Origin: Dysidea avara
Lineage: Eukaryota; Porifera; Demospongiae; Dictyoceratida; Dysideidae
NCBI RefSeq assembly: GCF_963678975.1
Contig: NC_089276.1
Location: 32,008,368-32,072,367 of the forward strand
DNA: 64,000 nucleotides
Reading direction: 5' to 3'
Each line of letters begins with the position of its first letter. The first letter of the stretch is position 1. The notes under the pieces are model-generated. The model did not search any database. It was not told the DNA's origin and was given only the letters and a program-made list of their open reading frames with translations. Positions 1 to 10,948 of this stretch are shown here, one piece after another. The translations under genes and the position numbers were made by a program.

Positions 1-672
1 TTCAGATAACTAGTGTATGTGTTTCCATTGTTTATATCAATTATCATAATATAGCAGAGTCTAGCTAGACGTTAGTCCACAACATCAGTTTCCAGCACTT
101 GAAGGGAATGTCTATTTTTGTGACAAACACAAGGACGTCACTTGATATCCACTGGATGGTATTTGCTGTGAGTTGCTACATTTACAAACACATTCATTAT
201 TCCCTGTCTAAGCTTGAAGTCATGGTACACTACTCTTTACCACCAACAGCTCCTTCATGTTGATAATATGCTCCATTCCACTACACCTTTTATATCCCAT
301 TTTCATATACTTTGATGGCTAATGCCACATCTGAATTTGAGCTCGTGCATATTTGCGTTCCACCACCATAACATTGAGCTCTCTTGTGCTGAATAGTAAC
401 TTGATGCTTCTCCACATGGTACCACGATAAAACTCCAAAACCCAGCACAATGAAACAGCTTCAAACCATAGTTTGGTAAGTGGTACGCCTACACAAAACA
501 AAGCATTCCACTCTATTAACGGTTACAATGAATTCTTTATACATTGTTTGGAAAAAAACACTTTAGTTTCCTTGTTAAAACTCCAAAACTGAGAAAAGCC
601 ATCATGTGAAGCAGTGGGCCTTATCTTGAGCTGGGTTAAAAATGACAGTGTGTTTCACTATTTTATTACATC
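1..672. other. Intergenic, no gene seen
   Basis: No ORF of convincing composition, no splice-bounded exon and no RNA gene is visible. The sequence is AT-rich and ends at the target-site duplication of the retrotransposon insertion that starts at 689. Confidence 0.6.
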
Positions 673-688
673 AGATACCCACCTTAGT
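673..688 (+). repeat. Target-site duplication, left copy (16 bp)
   Basis: The 16 bases AGATACCCACCTTAGT recur perfectly at 1632-1647, just after the A-rich tail of the element between them. This marks 689-1631 as one insertion made by target-primed integration. Confidence 0.9.
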
Positions 689-1551
689 TGCGATCCAAGT
701 ATCACTCTAGGAGCCATCAAGAGCAACTTCAATCTGCCAATCACTTGTTCAATGAACTTCCTCCTAGCATGCGTTCCTCAGTCATGTTGGCTCAGGAGAA
801 GGGTGCATCGAATTGGCTCTCTTGTCTTCCATTGAAGTCGCATAATTTTGTGCTTCATAAAACTGCTTTTCGTGATGCAATTGCGCTTCGCTATCATTGG
901 CTACCATCTGCCTGCCCTACTTCCTGTGCCTGTGGTCACTCTTTTACCATAGCACATGCTCTGTCTTGCCCAAAGGGCGGGTTTCCTTCTCTGAGACATA
1001 ATGAAGTGCGTGATCTAACTGCCAATTTACTTTCCGAGGTCTGTAACAATGTTGTCACTGAACCCCACCTTCAGCCTCTTTCTGGTGAGACCCTTCAATA
1101 CAAAACAGCTAATCGTGATGATAACGCAAGGCTTGACATCGCAGCTAATGGTTTTTGGGGAGGACGATTTGAGAGGTCATACTTTGATGTCAGAATTTTT
1201 AACCCTAGTGCACCCTCAAATCAACCCCTACACCGACGTCATGACAAGGAAAAGCGACGTGAATACCAACAACGGGTTCATGAAGTAGAGAATGCCTCAT
1301 TTACTCCCTTAATTTTCACTACTACTGGTGGAATGGGTGATGCTGCTACTCAGTTTTATAAGAGATTGGCCAACCTTTTGAGTGCAAAGCACAGTCTTTC
1401 CTATGGAATAGTGATGGGATGGCTGAGATGTAAATTGAGCTTCTCTTTGTTGAGGTCTGCAATTATGTGCATTCGCGGTGCCAGGTCCAGTTTGCACTGT
1501 CCCATTGCTGAGGCACCGATTGCTGTGCAGGTCGCTGAGGCCCATATTTAA
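689..1551 (+). pseudogene. C-terminal part of LINE polyprotein (Zn-knuckle plus endonuclease-like domain)
   Basis: About 287 codons are open, with no ATG at the start because the copy is truncated. A Cys/His cluster (C-x-C-G-H...H-x-x-x-x-C, from CACGHSFTIAHALSC) resembles the zinc motif that precedes the restriction-like endonuclease in R2/CRE-type elements. It is followed by RLDI, then FDVRIF about 18 residues later, and a K-R-R-E-Y segment. This spacing fits a PD-(D/E)xK nuclease, with Asp, Asp and Lys as the candidate catalytic residues. The next segment (SFTPLIFTTTGGMG) is shared almost exactly with the copy at 23 kb. No reverse transcriptase domain is left, so the copy cannot move by itself. 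The endonuclease assignment is inference from motif order; the relation to retrotransposon C-termini is fairly secure. Confidence 0.7.
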
Positions 1552-1631
1552 GATAATTTGTTTTTGTTTATTATGTACTGTTTTATCTCATGTCATTAAT
1601 TTGTAAAAAAAAAATTAATTAAAAAAAAAGA
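689..1631 (+). mobile_element. 5'-truncated non-LTR retrotransposon copy
   Basis: The insertion is bounded by the 16-bp perfect duplication and ends in two A-rich runs (about 1604-1629), as non-LTR retrotransposons do. Only the 3' end of the coding region is present: the open frame starts at the left boundary, directly after an in-frame TAG in host DNA (685-687). That is the signature of 5' truncation during reverse transcription. A second, rearranged copy of the same family lies at 22785-23615. The intact duplication and nearly clean frame suggest a fairly recent insertion. Confidence 0.85.
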
Positions 1632-1647
1632 AGATACCCACCTTAGT
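1632..1647 (+). repeat. Target-site duplication, right copy (16 bp)
   Basis: Identical to 673-688; closes the retrotransposon insertion. Confidence 0.9.
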
Positions 1648-1974
1648 AGTTGTACGTTCATTTGAACTAAGCTTTACGTCTTTACTGAGTAGTACTCTGC
1701 TACGGCACAAGGAACGAAGCGGCCTAGTGCGTTTAGTAACGGGTGAGAGGGCGCGTTAACTGGATGATGTACCGTAACGAGGATTGTACGTGACGTCACT
1801 ACAGGTTTAATAGGCGCGTTGCCAATCCTTTATTACGTGCATTAGCTACTATGGTATAATGCTTTACCATCTAAATAATATGTATAATGTTTATATTTTA
1901 CTAACACTTGCATCTGTGGTTTGCAAAGGAATGCACCTAAAGTTTTTTATATACCATAGCTTTAAATAATAGTT

Positions 1975-2006
1975 AGACGTCAAGAACCCAGTGGTTCTTG
2001 ACGTCT
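1975..2006. repeat. 32-bp perfect palindrome with 4-bp loop
   Basis: Two 14-base arms starting AGACGTCAAGAACC flank the loop CAGT. No flanking duplication is seen. It could be a tiny foldback insertion or a hairpin in a transcript. Confidence 0.75.
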
Positions 2007-2019
2007 CAGTAACTTATTT

Positions 2020-2700
2020 AGACTACAACTCGTTATTGTACCTTGAGTTGACAGCTGCTTGTAAATGGGAAATGTATGGCTAATTACTAGAAACAAGCCC
2101 TCTACACCTCGCTCTACACCTCCGTACATGGGGTACCTCAGCGTGGCTGTTGCTACCCGTTTAAACGCCCATGCATTGCCAGGCGCGTGCTATGTATCGA
2201 AGCCGGTACTGGACTCAGCGACTGGACTACAACTCATTGTTGCTGTTGTTGTGCCTCGACAGCTGCTTGTAAGCAAGTAATGTAGTGTTGATTAGTACAA
2301 ACAAGCCCATTACATCTATGCTCTAATGAGCCTTATCCGCAATTACGTCACAACGCGAAAATAACGCAAAAATGGCGAAAAGTGTGGGGGCCAAGTGGGA
2401 TACTTTGTATGGAAGGGATAACGTTTCGAGATGTTCCACGTGAAGAAAGCATGAGAAAACTCTGGTGAGGCTTATTAACTATCTTACTATGTAGGGGCAC
2501 GCATTTTCGTACTTCTCGAGTAGTCCTACGGTCTGCTTTTGGTTTCTTCCCAATGGCTCTCTGTACAAAAGGCCCCAACACTTTTCGCCATTTTTGCGTT
2601 GTGACGTAATTGCGGATAAGGCTCATTCAGTACGGCTGTTACTAGCTATTTAAACGCCCATGCGTTGCCAATGTTACAGGCACGTAATCATCGTGTTTCG
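2020..2700 (+). repeat. Local tandem duplication of a ~200-bp GC-richer segment
   Basis: Two diverged copies share GACTACAACTC, then GACAGCTGCTTGTAA, then AACAAGCCC, then TTTAAACGCCCATGC, in the same order: about 2020-2215 and 2223-2700. The second copy is longer because a MITE (2327-2625) sits in it. No protein-coding content is recognised. Confidence 0.6.
2327..2625. mobile_element. MITE with ~60-bp terminal inverted repeats
   Basis: The 299-bp segment starts TGAGCCTTATCCGCAATTAC and ends with its reverse complement. Inverted similarity continues inward past the GGCGAAAAGTGT motif. It has no coding capacity. Both arms contain ACGTCA/TGACGT. A clear target duplication could not be fixed, so the superfamily is not assigned. 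Confidence 0.8.
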
Positions 2701-2949
2701 TATTGCCTCAGAGCGTGGTGTCTATTGGACACGACCGTGGCTCTACGAGATTTAGATACCACGTTTTCAGCCAATCAAATTTCAGTATCAAACTTGTTGT
2801 AGTCTAAAGGACAGACAAAAGCATGTTGAAGCTTGCAATAAAAATCGTCACAATGAAAATAATTTGCCAAAAATATGTCATGGCCATGAACATAAGTTAT
2901 GGTGCTAGGTTTGTGTTATCTCGGTAAGCATAACTTTTTCTGGTAACAG

Positions 2950-3141
2950 AGACAAGCAGAACTATATTACAATTGTGAATTGTCAATATTACAAGATCTC
3001 TGTAGAGGAAAGTTCACTGAAACTTTGTATGCATACCTGTCTAGACGAACAAAGGAACTGCAGGGTTCGATTCCTGTCAGGGTGGAAAGTGCAAAGGACA
3101 CCCTTGTAAATAGCTTAGAATTTGATCTGGTGAATGAATAA
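2950..3141 (+). other. Exon-like ORF, unit A copy
   Basis: After a possible splice acceptor (TTTTCTGGTAACAG, ending 2949) an open frame starts RQAELYYNCELSILQDLC and runs to a TAA at 3139-3141. It lies at the left edge of the duplicated unit. In the unit B copy the same frame is joined to a signal-peptide exon, giving the chimeric ORF at 12243-12554. The composition (amphipathic, few low-complexity residues) looks like real protein, but I do not recognise a family and there is no ATG here. It may be the last exon of a gene whose other parts are lost or lie outside. Confidence 0.35.
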
Positions 3142-4070
3142 TAAATTAACTCCATAACCGGTGGTTTCCAAGGAATACCATAGTGCCACGCACTACCAAA
3201 TGCTCCGAAACTCAGACAATCAGAGGACCAGGCCACCTCATCAGACAAATAACCACCTCATCAATTGTCAAATCCTAGTTTCATTCTGCATTTCAGATTA
3301 TTAACCTTACCACCACACCAATGTGAGCTTTAAGATTAATTATGTACACAAATTTGTTCTTTTTATAAATGGTGTCAAAACCTCTATGCAGCAAGCACAT
3401 GTGCATCTGTAGAATTGATTGCTCATCTGTAAAATGTTTATCTGTAAAATGCTATCTCAATGAAAACACTATATAACTAAAACCTATAAATGTTCAGTGA
3501 ATTACACAAGGTGAACTGATATGCAACATTGTGACACATGAGACAGAAAATGCCATCCAGCACTATGATTTAGAGATAGGTAACTTTAAAGTACAAATTT
3601 TAATTCATCATAGTTACCTTAGGAGATATTGCCATTGCTGGCCATGGTGTGGAGAAAGCTCAGCAGCAATTAAACTAGTTATTTTCATAAGTATCAGAGT
3701 ACACAATTTATGTGTTAGCGGCGATTGTTGGTAGTATTGAAGTTACTTTTATGCACTTCAGGGGTGTCTTCTTGATTCTGTTTTAGAATATGTATTATGT
3801 ATCCATGAAATATTATTTCAGGAAAATTAGCATCTCTATATACATACAATTGATGTTTTATGTCACCCAGCACTAGGACAAACGTAAAAAGTATAACTTC
3901 AAACATAACTTCTTCCCTCCCTAAAATCCACTTTACACAGACTAATACCTTATAGTTACGGGTGTTGATAAGTAAGAATCTGACATAATAAATTTGTACA
4001 TCCTACGCACTTATTACACAAGTGCACATAATAGTCCCCAAACTTTACATGATATGAAATGCTTAATGTA

Positions 4071-4858
4071 CAAGTACACAGAAAAATTTGGAATTTTCAA
4101 CTAGAGTAGGGACCATGACACATTGATAAAAAGTACTGAAACAAGCTGGAGTAGTGCATGATATTGAATCACAGTAAAACAATAAGAAGTGTTATATCCC
4201 TACTGTGCATTTCCATTATGGTATCTTGAGCACAGTAGGGATACAACACTTCTTATTGTTTTACTATGAATTAATATCGTGCACTACTCCAGCTTGTTTC
4301 AGTGTTTTTATTGATGTGTTATGGTCCCTACTCTAGTTGAAAATTCCAAATTTTTCTGTGTAGTTGTTTGTTAACTTTTTTTTTGTAAATAATAATTATG
4401 ACTGGTGAACCCACGCATACCACATCTGAAATGGCACCGCGTGCCACAATTATCGTCTGAAAAGTGAAGTATATCCAATACGCTTCGTTGTCAGCTATGC
4501 TCAACCCGTTACGCAGCATTTTGAATCAAGAACTGTTCGAAAAGCACCCCTGCAATCCGTGCTTACCAAAATAAATGAAAAAATCAAGTCAGTAGTCTTA
4601 GCCATTATCGAGTTACGCTTGTCTGAAGGCATCAGTCAGTTACTTACTTAGTCAGTAGAAAATTCCGTTAAATAAATAATTTTTAAAATTACATAGCAAC
4701 TTGTTGAAAGCGTTTCGGGTCGATCTGAAAGTTTGTTTGGGCTTAGTTTAACCTAACCAATACTGCCTGATTGTCGTTAGGGGAAATTGAGGCTGTTTTT
4801 TGGATGATATTATTTCGTGGGCCACACCTACTCCTTTGTGGTCCCTACTATACACTAC
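4071..4858. mobile_element. Foldback element, unit A copy
   Basis: About 4083-4365 is a long imperfect hairpin. Its arms begin with AATTTTCAACTAGAGTAGGG and its reverse complement, and an inner pair is built on AACAATAAGAAGTGTTAT. A shared ~490-bp tail follows and ends in the small palindrome ACACTACTATCGTAGTGT. The same structure recurs in unit B and, independently placed, at 57687-58548, so it is a dispersed family and not just part of the duplication. Confidence 0.75.
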
Positions 4859-4910
4859 TATCGTAGTGTATGAAAAGGGAATAATTTTAATATGGCCAGA
4901 CATACTACTG

Positions 4911-5741
4911 TAGGGGCGGATCTAGGGGGTGGGTTTTGGTGCTGAAGCCCCCCCCCCCCCCCCCCCCCCCCTTCACTTTTAGGCTTTACTTGATAAATAT
5001 GTTGAGGATTATAATGAAATTTTCTTAGCATAATAATATGATCACTAATAATATACAAATACTCATAAACCCACCTTAAACATCTTTCCGAGGCATTATT
5101 AGTAGAATTATGCTGAAGGTTATGCAACAAGGACCAGGATCAGCACTGGAGGTGTACAAGATCGAGATACTCTAATAGAACAGTCACCTACCTACTCTAA
5201 TAGAACATTCAGTGTAAGCATAAAATTTGGTTCTGTTATGGAATTTTTCCAGATCTGCCTGCGCCTATAGTGCATTGGTCTATTTAAAAGCTTGTTCATC
5301 TACTTGTGTAGTATTACTGGTACTGGTATACTTAATTCAGGTACACAATTTCTATTGAAAATGCTCTCAGATTCAATCTTGAATTTCTAGTTTCAACATT
5401 ATTATTCTATCATGCATGCAATTGTGAGAGGGTGCATCATGTCCTTGGTTGTCTGAACCTACCCAAACCTTTCCATTAGCAAATGCTGCAGAGAGCCATA
5501 TATATCTAAAGGCAGTATATAAAATATCTACAGGCAGAAATATGCATTTTATGTGGAAGTGTCTCCAAATTGCAGTTTTACACCATCTATTATTCAAAAA
5601 TTTCCTATGGGGTATGCCCCCAGATCCCCCTAGTTCCAGCATGCTTTTTATGCTGGGAGGTGTACTTCACACACCTCCACCCAAGAGATTAGTACCTTGA
5701 GTTAGCCCCTCCCCCCTTTGTAAATCCTAGATCCGCCCCTG
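4911..5741. mobile_element. Non-autonomous TIR element (CAGGGGCGG type), unit A
   Basis: Ends read TAGGGGCGGATCTAG and CTAGATCCGCCCCTG, and the 5-bp sequence TACTG flanks both sides (4906-4910, 5742-5746). The interior includes a C-homopolymer at about 4950-4971 and no significant ORF. Relatives at 14325-15111 and 31476-32343 share the whole interior. The 5-bp duplication with CAG-type ends suggests an hAT-like lineage; this is inference because no transposase is present. Confidence 0.85.
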
Positions 5742-6587
5742 TACTGTGTCTAAAGTACCAATCACAAGTATCAAAAATTTGCATAGCTATACAGTTTCAC
5801 ACACATATTTTAGGGTAAGGTGAACTCTACAGTGTTTTTCTTTTTCTTTTTGCTATTTAGAGGCTAGCAGAATTCTATTAATGGCATGCCCCATGCTGAT
5901 CACGCAATATCTATGGTATGTACCTATGTACCAAATGGCTCAACCAGCTCAGTTGGGATGTATGTATGTCTTCATCACACAGGTACATCAGTCCGTTTGG
6001 TTATTAAGATTTTGAATTATGCCATGGTAGATCGAATTATCTAACTCAAGGTCTGGTACAGTGTGTAGATACTTAGGCAATGTATATCAACAGTATTATC
6101 ACAAACCAGTCATGTGTTATTCTCACACATTACATCATTTTGGGAAATACTGGTGCTCACTTCTGAATATGAATTTATGTGGCTAAACACCTTTAAAGTG
6201 TCACTTACGTGCATACTTCATCCTGTTTATTGTGTGACTTAACAATTTGTTGGAATTTGTGGTTAATAATGGATATGGTAAAATATTAGTGGTTGACACT
6301 CTTGGGGGGTGACCAGGTTAAAGTTATTATAAATATTATAATGATAGCAGGCTATGCTTGTTTACAACAGTTGAAACAGTTGCTGGACTGCTGTAGTTAA
6401 TCATTCTCTGCTTTGTATGCTGTTTGGAAACAAACTTATTTTGGAAATCATCCAGTGAAGCATTTCACAATAAGGTCTTTGTTGCTCTACTGTGCCATGA
6501 GTGTTGATTTGTGGTTGGGTAGAGCTAGTGTTGTAGTAATGATGTAGTATCTGACAACCATGTGCCACTTCTTATCCTCTTTACCAG

Positions 6588-6726
6588 TTAGGCACTGGAG
6601 GGCGTACACAGAAGGCAGAGCCTGTACTTCATGTACACAATTCTATTATTGGTGCATTGTGTATGTTGAATTTGAGCCATCATAGTTGCATGATACCACA
6701 AGGCAACGTGACTAGCAAGCTAAAAG
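6588..6726 (+). other. Exon-like open segment, unit A
   Basis: A pyrimidine-rich acceptor (CTTATCCTCTTTACCAG) is followed by 46 open codons beginning LGTGGRTQKAEPV and ending near a possible donor (AAAAG/GTCTG). The unit B counterpart (15971-16106) carries a 5-bp insertion and is shifted out of frame. This is either a decaying host exon or chance. The family is not recognised. Confidence 0.25.
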
Positions 6727-7825
6727 GTCTGTATCAATGTTGTCAAGAAAAATAAAACTTAGGGTATTTTAGATTGAATATTATAGGGTATTATTCATAA
6801 TTAGCTATAAGGCTATTCTCAAAACAAGGGAATTTTTTAAAAATTGGTCTTTCTGAGAGTAATCTCAGGGTATTTTTTTCTGGCTGTGCATGCCATTTTG
6901 ATTTAAATTTAGCTAATTGAATTCAGGACAACCTGAGAGTTGAACATGCTATTTATAAAACAACCAATGCTTTACTAACTGTTTCTGAGAAACTAGGTAA
7001 ACTTATTGTCTCAGATATTGGATAGCCATCGCCATGTTGATAGTTGTATATGTGTGTGTTTACAATATTTTAAACACTCTGAGATTGAATCTGAGAGCAT
7101 TTCTGATAGTTTTGTGTGACATTTAAAAACAAGCTTAACCCAAGTATATGATGTAATTTTAAGGTGCATGGACACTCTGAGAATTAGGGGGGAATTTCCC
7201 ACCTAACAGCAACAGAATGAACACTGCAATGTGTAGGGAGACCAGCTCTCTCATCAACATACTTAATCTTGACTATAACAGAACAAATGTGGGCATACAT
7301 AGGTATACATATTACTGTAACTCACATAAATAGTGTGTGAAGAATTTGTGTGCATCTGGTAGCATCAACAATAGCTATAGCCTACATTTGTACCTAAGAG
7401 ATAAGTAATTTGTTGTCATTGTGCTTTATTCATAATTGCTATACTGATATTTTCCACTAACATCAGGTATACCTAGGCTTTAGCTGTTTCAATATAAAAG
7501 GTGTCATGCTGCAAAATTATTTGATTTGTTATCACATTAACTCATGTAGCAATCTCACACCCTTCTTTACAGCTTAGCATGGATTTCATAATTTGCTTAA
7601 AGAAACACTGTGAATATAACTGCTGTTGAAATTCTCTTTAAAAACCCTGATTTCACCGGCCCTTAATGTTGAGGTGTTTAGGTTTCCATCCACACCCCAC
7701 TGCAATTATACTCATGGAAGGGGCAATATAAACCAAATGTCACAGTAAGTGTCATCATATCTAGATGTTGTATTGACTTGTCAGCCTGTAGCTTTGTTGT
7801 TGAGCTTTGTTATGAAGTATCTTAG

Positions 7826-7885
7826 CAAGAGTACATAATATATATATTTAGGTATTTACCTAAATATATATATTATGAACTCTTG
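7826..7885. mobile_element. 60-bp near-perfect palindromic insertion with 7-bp duplication
   Basis: The segment starts CAAGAGTACATAAT and ends ATTATGAACTCTTG; 28 of 30 arm positions pair. It is flanked by ATCTTAG on both sides (7819-7825, 7886-7892). The unit B equivalent (17191-17197) has a single ATCTTAG and no palindrome, so the empty site is visible in the same window. The only other member seen is a 28-bp version at 38503-38530. Confidence 0.9.
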
Positions 7886-8336
7886 ATCTTAGTGATGTCA
7901 GGAGCGAGATGTGTTAGTGAATGCAATGTGATATACTTACGGTATCTAATGATTCATTATAGTTAAAACAGTTAAGTGCTTCTGCTTGATATAGGTGTGG
8001 TAGTTAGCACAAACATATAAGCTACATCATTGCTTTCCCACCATATCCAGACTAACCATGCACCACACATCCCACACACTTAATTGCATAATTAAATACG
8101 ATTAAATATCTAAAAGCAGAAACCACATAACTGTCATAAGTTACATGCCAAACTTGGCCTTGGTGTTCTGGCAGAAGCTGCAATTGTCACAGCAATAATA
8201 CTGTATGTACCAATACTTTATGCAAATTTTGTGACACATGTTTACCAAAAATCGGTACAGTAGAACTATTATTGCTAAAGTGCATCAAACATTATTGAAA
8301 TGCAACAAAGATTGTGACTCAAGCTCTATGCACAGT

Positions 8337-8881
8337 CAGAGTTGGGGGTAACTAGTTACTTTTGTAACTAAGTTATGTAACTGATTACTTTTGAAGTAAC
8401 TAGTAATATAACTAGTTACTTGCTTTGTAACTAGTAACTTGTAAGTAGAAGTAATTGTCTGAAAAGTAACTAAGTTACAATAGTAACTAATTACAACTAT
8501 AACTAATGATGCTTTAAAATCAAGAGCACTTCAATTTTTGTGTCTTATATGGTACAGCCACATTAAGTAGACACATTCTGTGTACTGTTCTCTATGATTC
8601 AGCGTAACAGATGGAGCAATAATTAAAACTGACCTAAAATAGCCACAGAATTGTTGTTTTAAGTGCACTTATATATTGCATCCCTTAATGATGCATATCT
8701 GAGTAAAATTCCTTTTACAAAAGCTGAAAACAAGTCATAATTTATACTACGAAAGTAACTAGTAACTAGAGTACTTAGTTACCTTTTGAAAAGTAACTAT
8801 AACTGTAACTAAGTTACATAGGATAAAAGTAACGCATAACTAGTAACTAGTTACTTTTCTGAAGTAAGTACCCCAACTCTG
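8337..8881. mobile_element. Non-autonomous hAT-type element (545 bp)
   Basis: Ends are CAGAGTTGGGG and CCCCAACTCTG, and the 8-bp TGCACAGT flanks both sides (8329-8336, 8882-8889). Unit B lacks it at the matching place (about 17644). The interior is dominated by alternating TAACTAGTTAC-like motifs and has no transposase. The 8-bp duplication and CAG ends are the hAT rule. A related 1.4-kb copy sits at 57182-58619. Confidence 0.9.
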
Positions 8882-8960
8882 TGCACAGTGTAGGTATTTA
8901 TAAGTAACATAGCTGCCTATGGATATATACTATGTATCACAAACCATACATCTGTTATTT

Positions 8961-9300
8961 AGCTAGATCATAGAGTCAAAAAACACATGCATATTGCTAT
9001 GGTAACTGTGAATCCCCCAACTTGGACAAGCCATTATACAACAGGTCTGGACAGGGTGAAGTATTTCAATGGAATTATCATATGGAAGGGTTTCTAATAA
9101 CATTAAGCCATATATGTTTTTAATGACATTAAGCCATATATGCTATGGCTTAATGTCATTAGAATTAAACCCTTCCATGTGATAATTCCATTGAAATACT
9201 TCATCCTGTCCAGACCTGCTGTATAATGGCTTGTCCACGTTGGGGGGATTCACAGTTACCATAGCAATATACATGTGTTCTTTGACTCTATGATCTAGCT
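8961..9300. repeat. Foldback with ~140-bp arms, unit A
   Basis: Arms run from AGCTAGATCATAGAGTC to its reverse complement at 9300. They include CTATGGTAACTGTGAAT and the paired TTAAGCCATATATG motif around the centre (about 9120-9150). Copy B is 17719-18057. It has no coding capacity; open frames across it are by-products of the palindrome. Confidence 0.85.
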
Positions 9301-9615
9301 AAAAGTCAATTGTTGTAATTATGATAGGTTACACTTTCAGGCATAAAATGCTATGAAGGAATTAATTTTGTACACATATTATACACTAAAAAAGTGCATA
9401 TGATGAAAAAGGGTGTCAATAATTAGCTTACTACATGTAGTATTTAACACAACACAAAATGTCTAAAAGCAGAGTAGTCCAGTAATTTTACCATTTTACC
9501 TTTAACTAATTGCAAGTTTCAACTGTTTCTGCAGGGGTGGATCCAGGAGTTGGCAAGACAAACAGGCTAAGTTGTAGGTGGATGTGGAGAGCAGATTCTC
9601 TTGTAATTATGAAGT

Positions 9616-9794
9616 TGCAATGATCACAACCTTAATAGGTTCATTATGGTCTTTGCAAATGATTTAAAGTGGACATCTGTTTTAAAGGCTATGAAAGTCA
9701 TAACACCAGGATTTAAGAGGCGCTTAGTACGTATGAAGATGCTGATTGACAGTTTGACAGCTATTTTAACTTTGGTACTCGCTTTGGTCAATAG
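9616..9794 (+). other. Exon-like open segment with good splice donor, unit A
   Basis: About 59 codons are open in the frame containing VITPGFKRRLVRMKMLIDSL, ending at AATAG/GTGAGT, a strong donor. The predicted peptide is helical and basic. In unit B (18374-18540) the frame is broken by deletions and a substituted stretch. I do not recognise the family. It may be a host exon, or part of an old element, that was intact before the duplication. Confidence 0.3.
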
Positions 9795-9914
9795 GTGAGT
9801 TTGCAATAAGTGGAGGTAATATATGCAGTTTTCATGAGTTATTTAAATTGATTTTGGTCTGACAAGATTTATTGTATTTTTTATAATAGCTATGGCTCTT
9901 CCACAGAGTGGGGG

Positions 9915-10252
9915 CAGTGGCGGATCTAGAAATTTTTAGAGGGGTCAGTTTCAGGTTCCACTCAACTTCAGCCAAGTTGTAAGCCGAAAACCAAAAAAAA
10001 AGGTCACAACCTGCTCTTGAACGCCATAATTGTGGTTTTCAAAGGCAAAAGTATGAAGTTTTTTCCCCAGTAGAAGTCCTACTATAACACACCATGTATA
10101 ACTTGTGGTAATTTTATCACCCACACGATAAGTCGTCAATAAATTTGGGGTGCACGCTATTTTCAGAGGGGTTTCAGCTGAAACCATTGCAACCCCCTGT
10201 ATCTGCCATGGGGGGGACTTGCCCCAAATACCCCATCCTGGATCTGCCATTG
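9915..10252. mobile_element. Small TIR element related to the CAGGGGCGG group, unit A
   Basis: Starts CAGTGGCGGATCTAG and ends CCTGGATCTGCCATTG. Unit B (18673-18984) lacks the last ~11 bases (CCATTGTTCTG). No target duplication could be confirmed. The solo motif GGGGTGGATCCAGG at 9534 is probably another relic of this group. Confidence 0.55.
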
Positions 10253-10796
10253 TTCTGGTACAGAAAAATGTATTCTACAACATACGAGTCAAATGTCTCG
10301 GTGAATCTCATGGGGGGAAGTGCTTTTTTGTGACCTTTTTATAGCCACCTTTAGCTTTTAAAATGTGATTTTCGGTTCTATTTCATCTGTGCATTACTCA
10401 AATCACTCAAATTTGGTATTAAATGATTAGTCTTACTTTGAGGAGCAACGTGATACTTGTTTGATAGCCATAACTTAATCTGTTCAAAATTTATAATCAT
10501 TAGACCTGTTTATTTAGTCCTGCCCACGCATATATAACTGAATTTTGTTTAAAACAAGTTCTTTCTGGATTAATGACACTTTAACCATAGTAGGAGACAT
10601 GTTTTCACAACAGAGGGTCACGATGAGACCTTAGATGTATTTGTTACCATGGAAACACATAGTAGGTACTTTGTACAATGATTATGACATGAACAATACT
10701 TCGGACGGTATGCATTATGGAAGATGTACACAACTGAGTTGGTGCAAGTTTAAAGTAGAAATAAGTGTAATACAAATAGTTACTCATGCATGCTGC

Positions 10797-10948
10797 TGCA
10801 TCTTCATCACTATCATCATTTTCAGTTACTTCTGACCCTCTGCAGTTGCCACAAGCAACAGAACATTTTACATTGTGCTTCTTGTATGTGCATCTCATAC
10901 TACTACAGTCAGCCCGGCGGTTGCATTCACTAATCCATGCTGTTACCA
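10797..10948 (-). pseudogene. CXC-type Cys-rich C-terminus of a mobile-element protein, unit A relic
   Basis: On the minus strand a frame reads ECNRRADCSSMRC, then a Lys/His linker, then CSVACGNCRGS, then an acidic tail (NDDSDEDAA). The Cys spacing resembles Tesmin/TSO1-like CXC modules, which I recall at the C-terminus of a widespread transposon-associated protein family. Several expected Cys are missing (an Asn, a Met and a Tyr stand in likely positions), and the GCTN segment still present in unit B is deleted here. It is a degraded fragment, not a working gene. Confidence 0.5.

Noticed and set aside
2348..2626. 92-codon minus-strand frame
   Set aside because: Spans a MITE from end to end; explained by its inverted repeats.
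3061..3090. tRNA-like T-arm sequence (GGTTCGATTCC)
   Set aside because: No acceptor stem, D-arm or anticodon arm can be built around it, and it lies within the exon-like frame.
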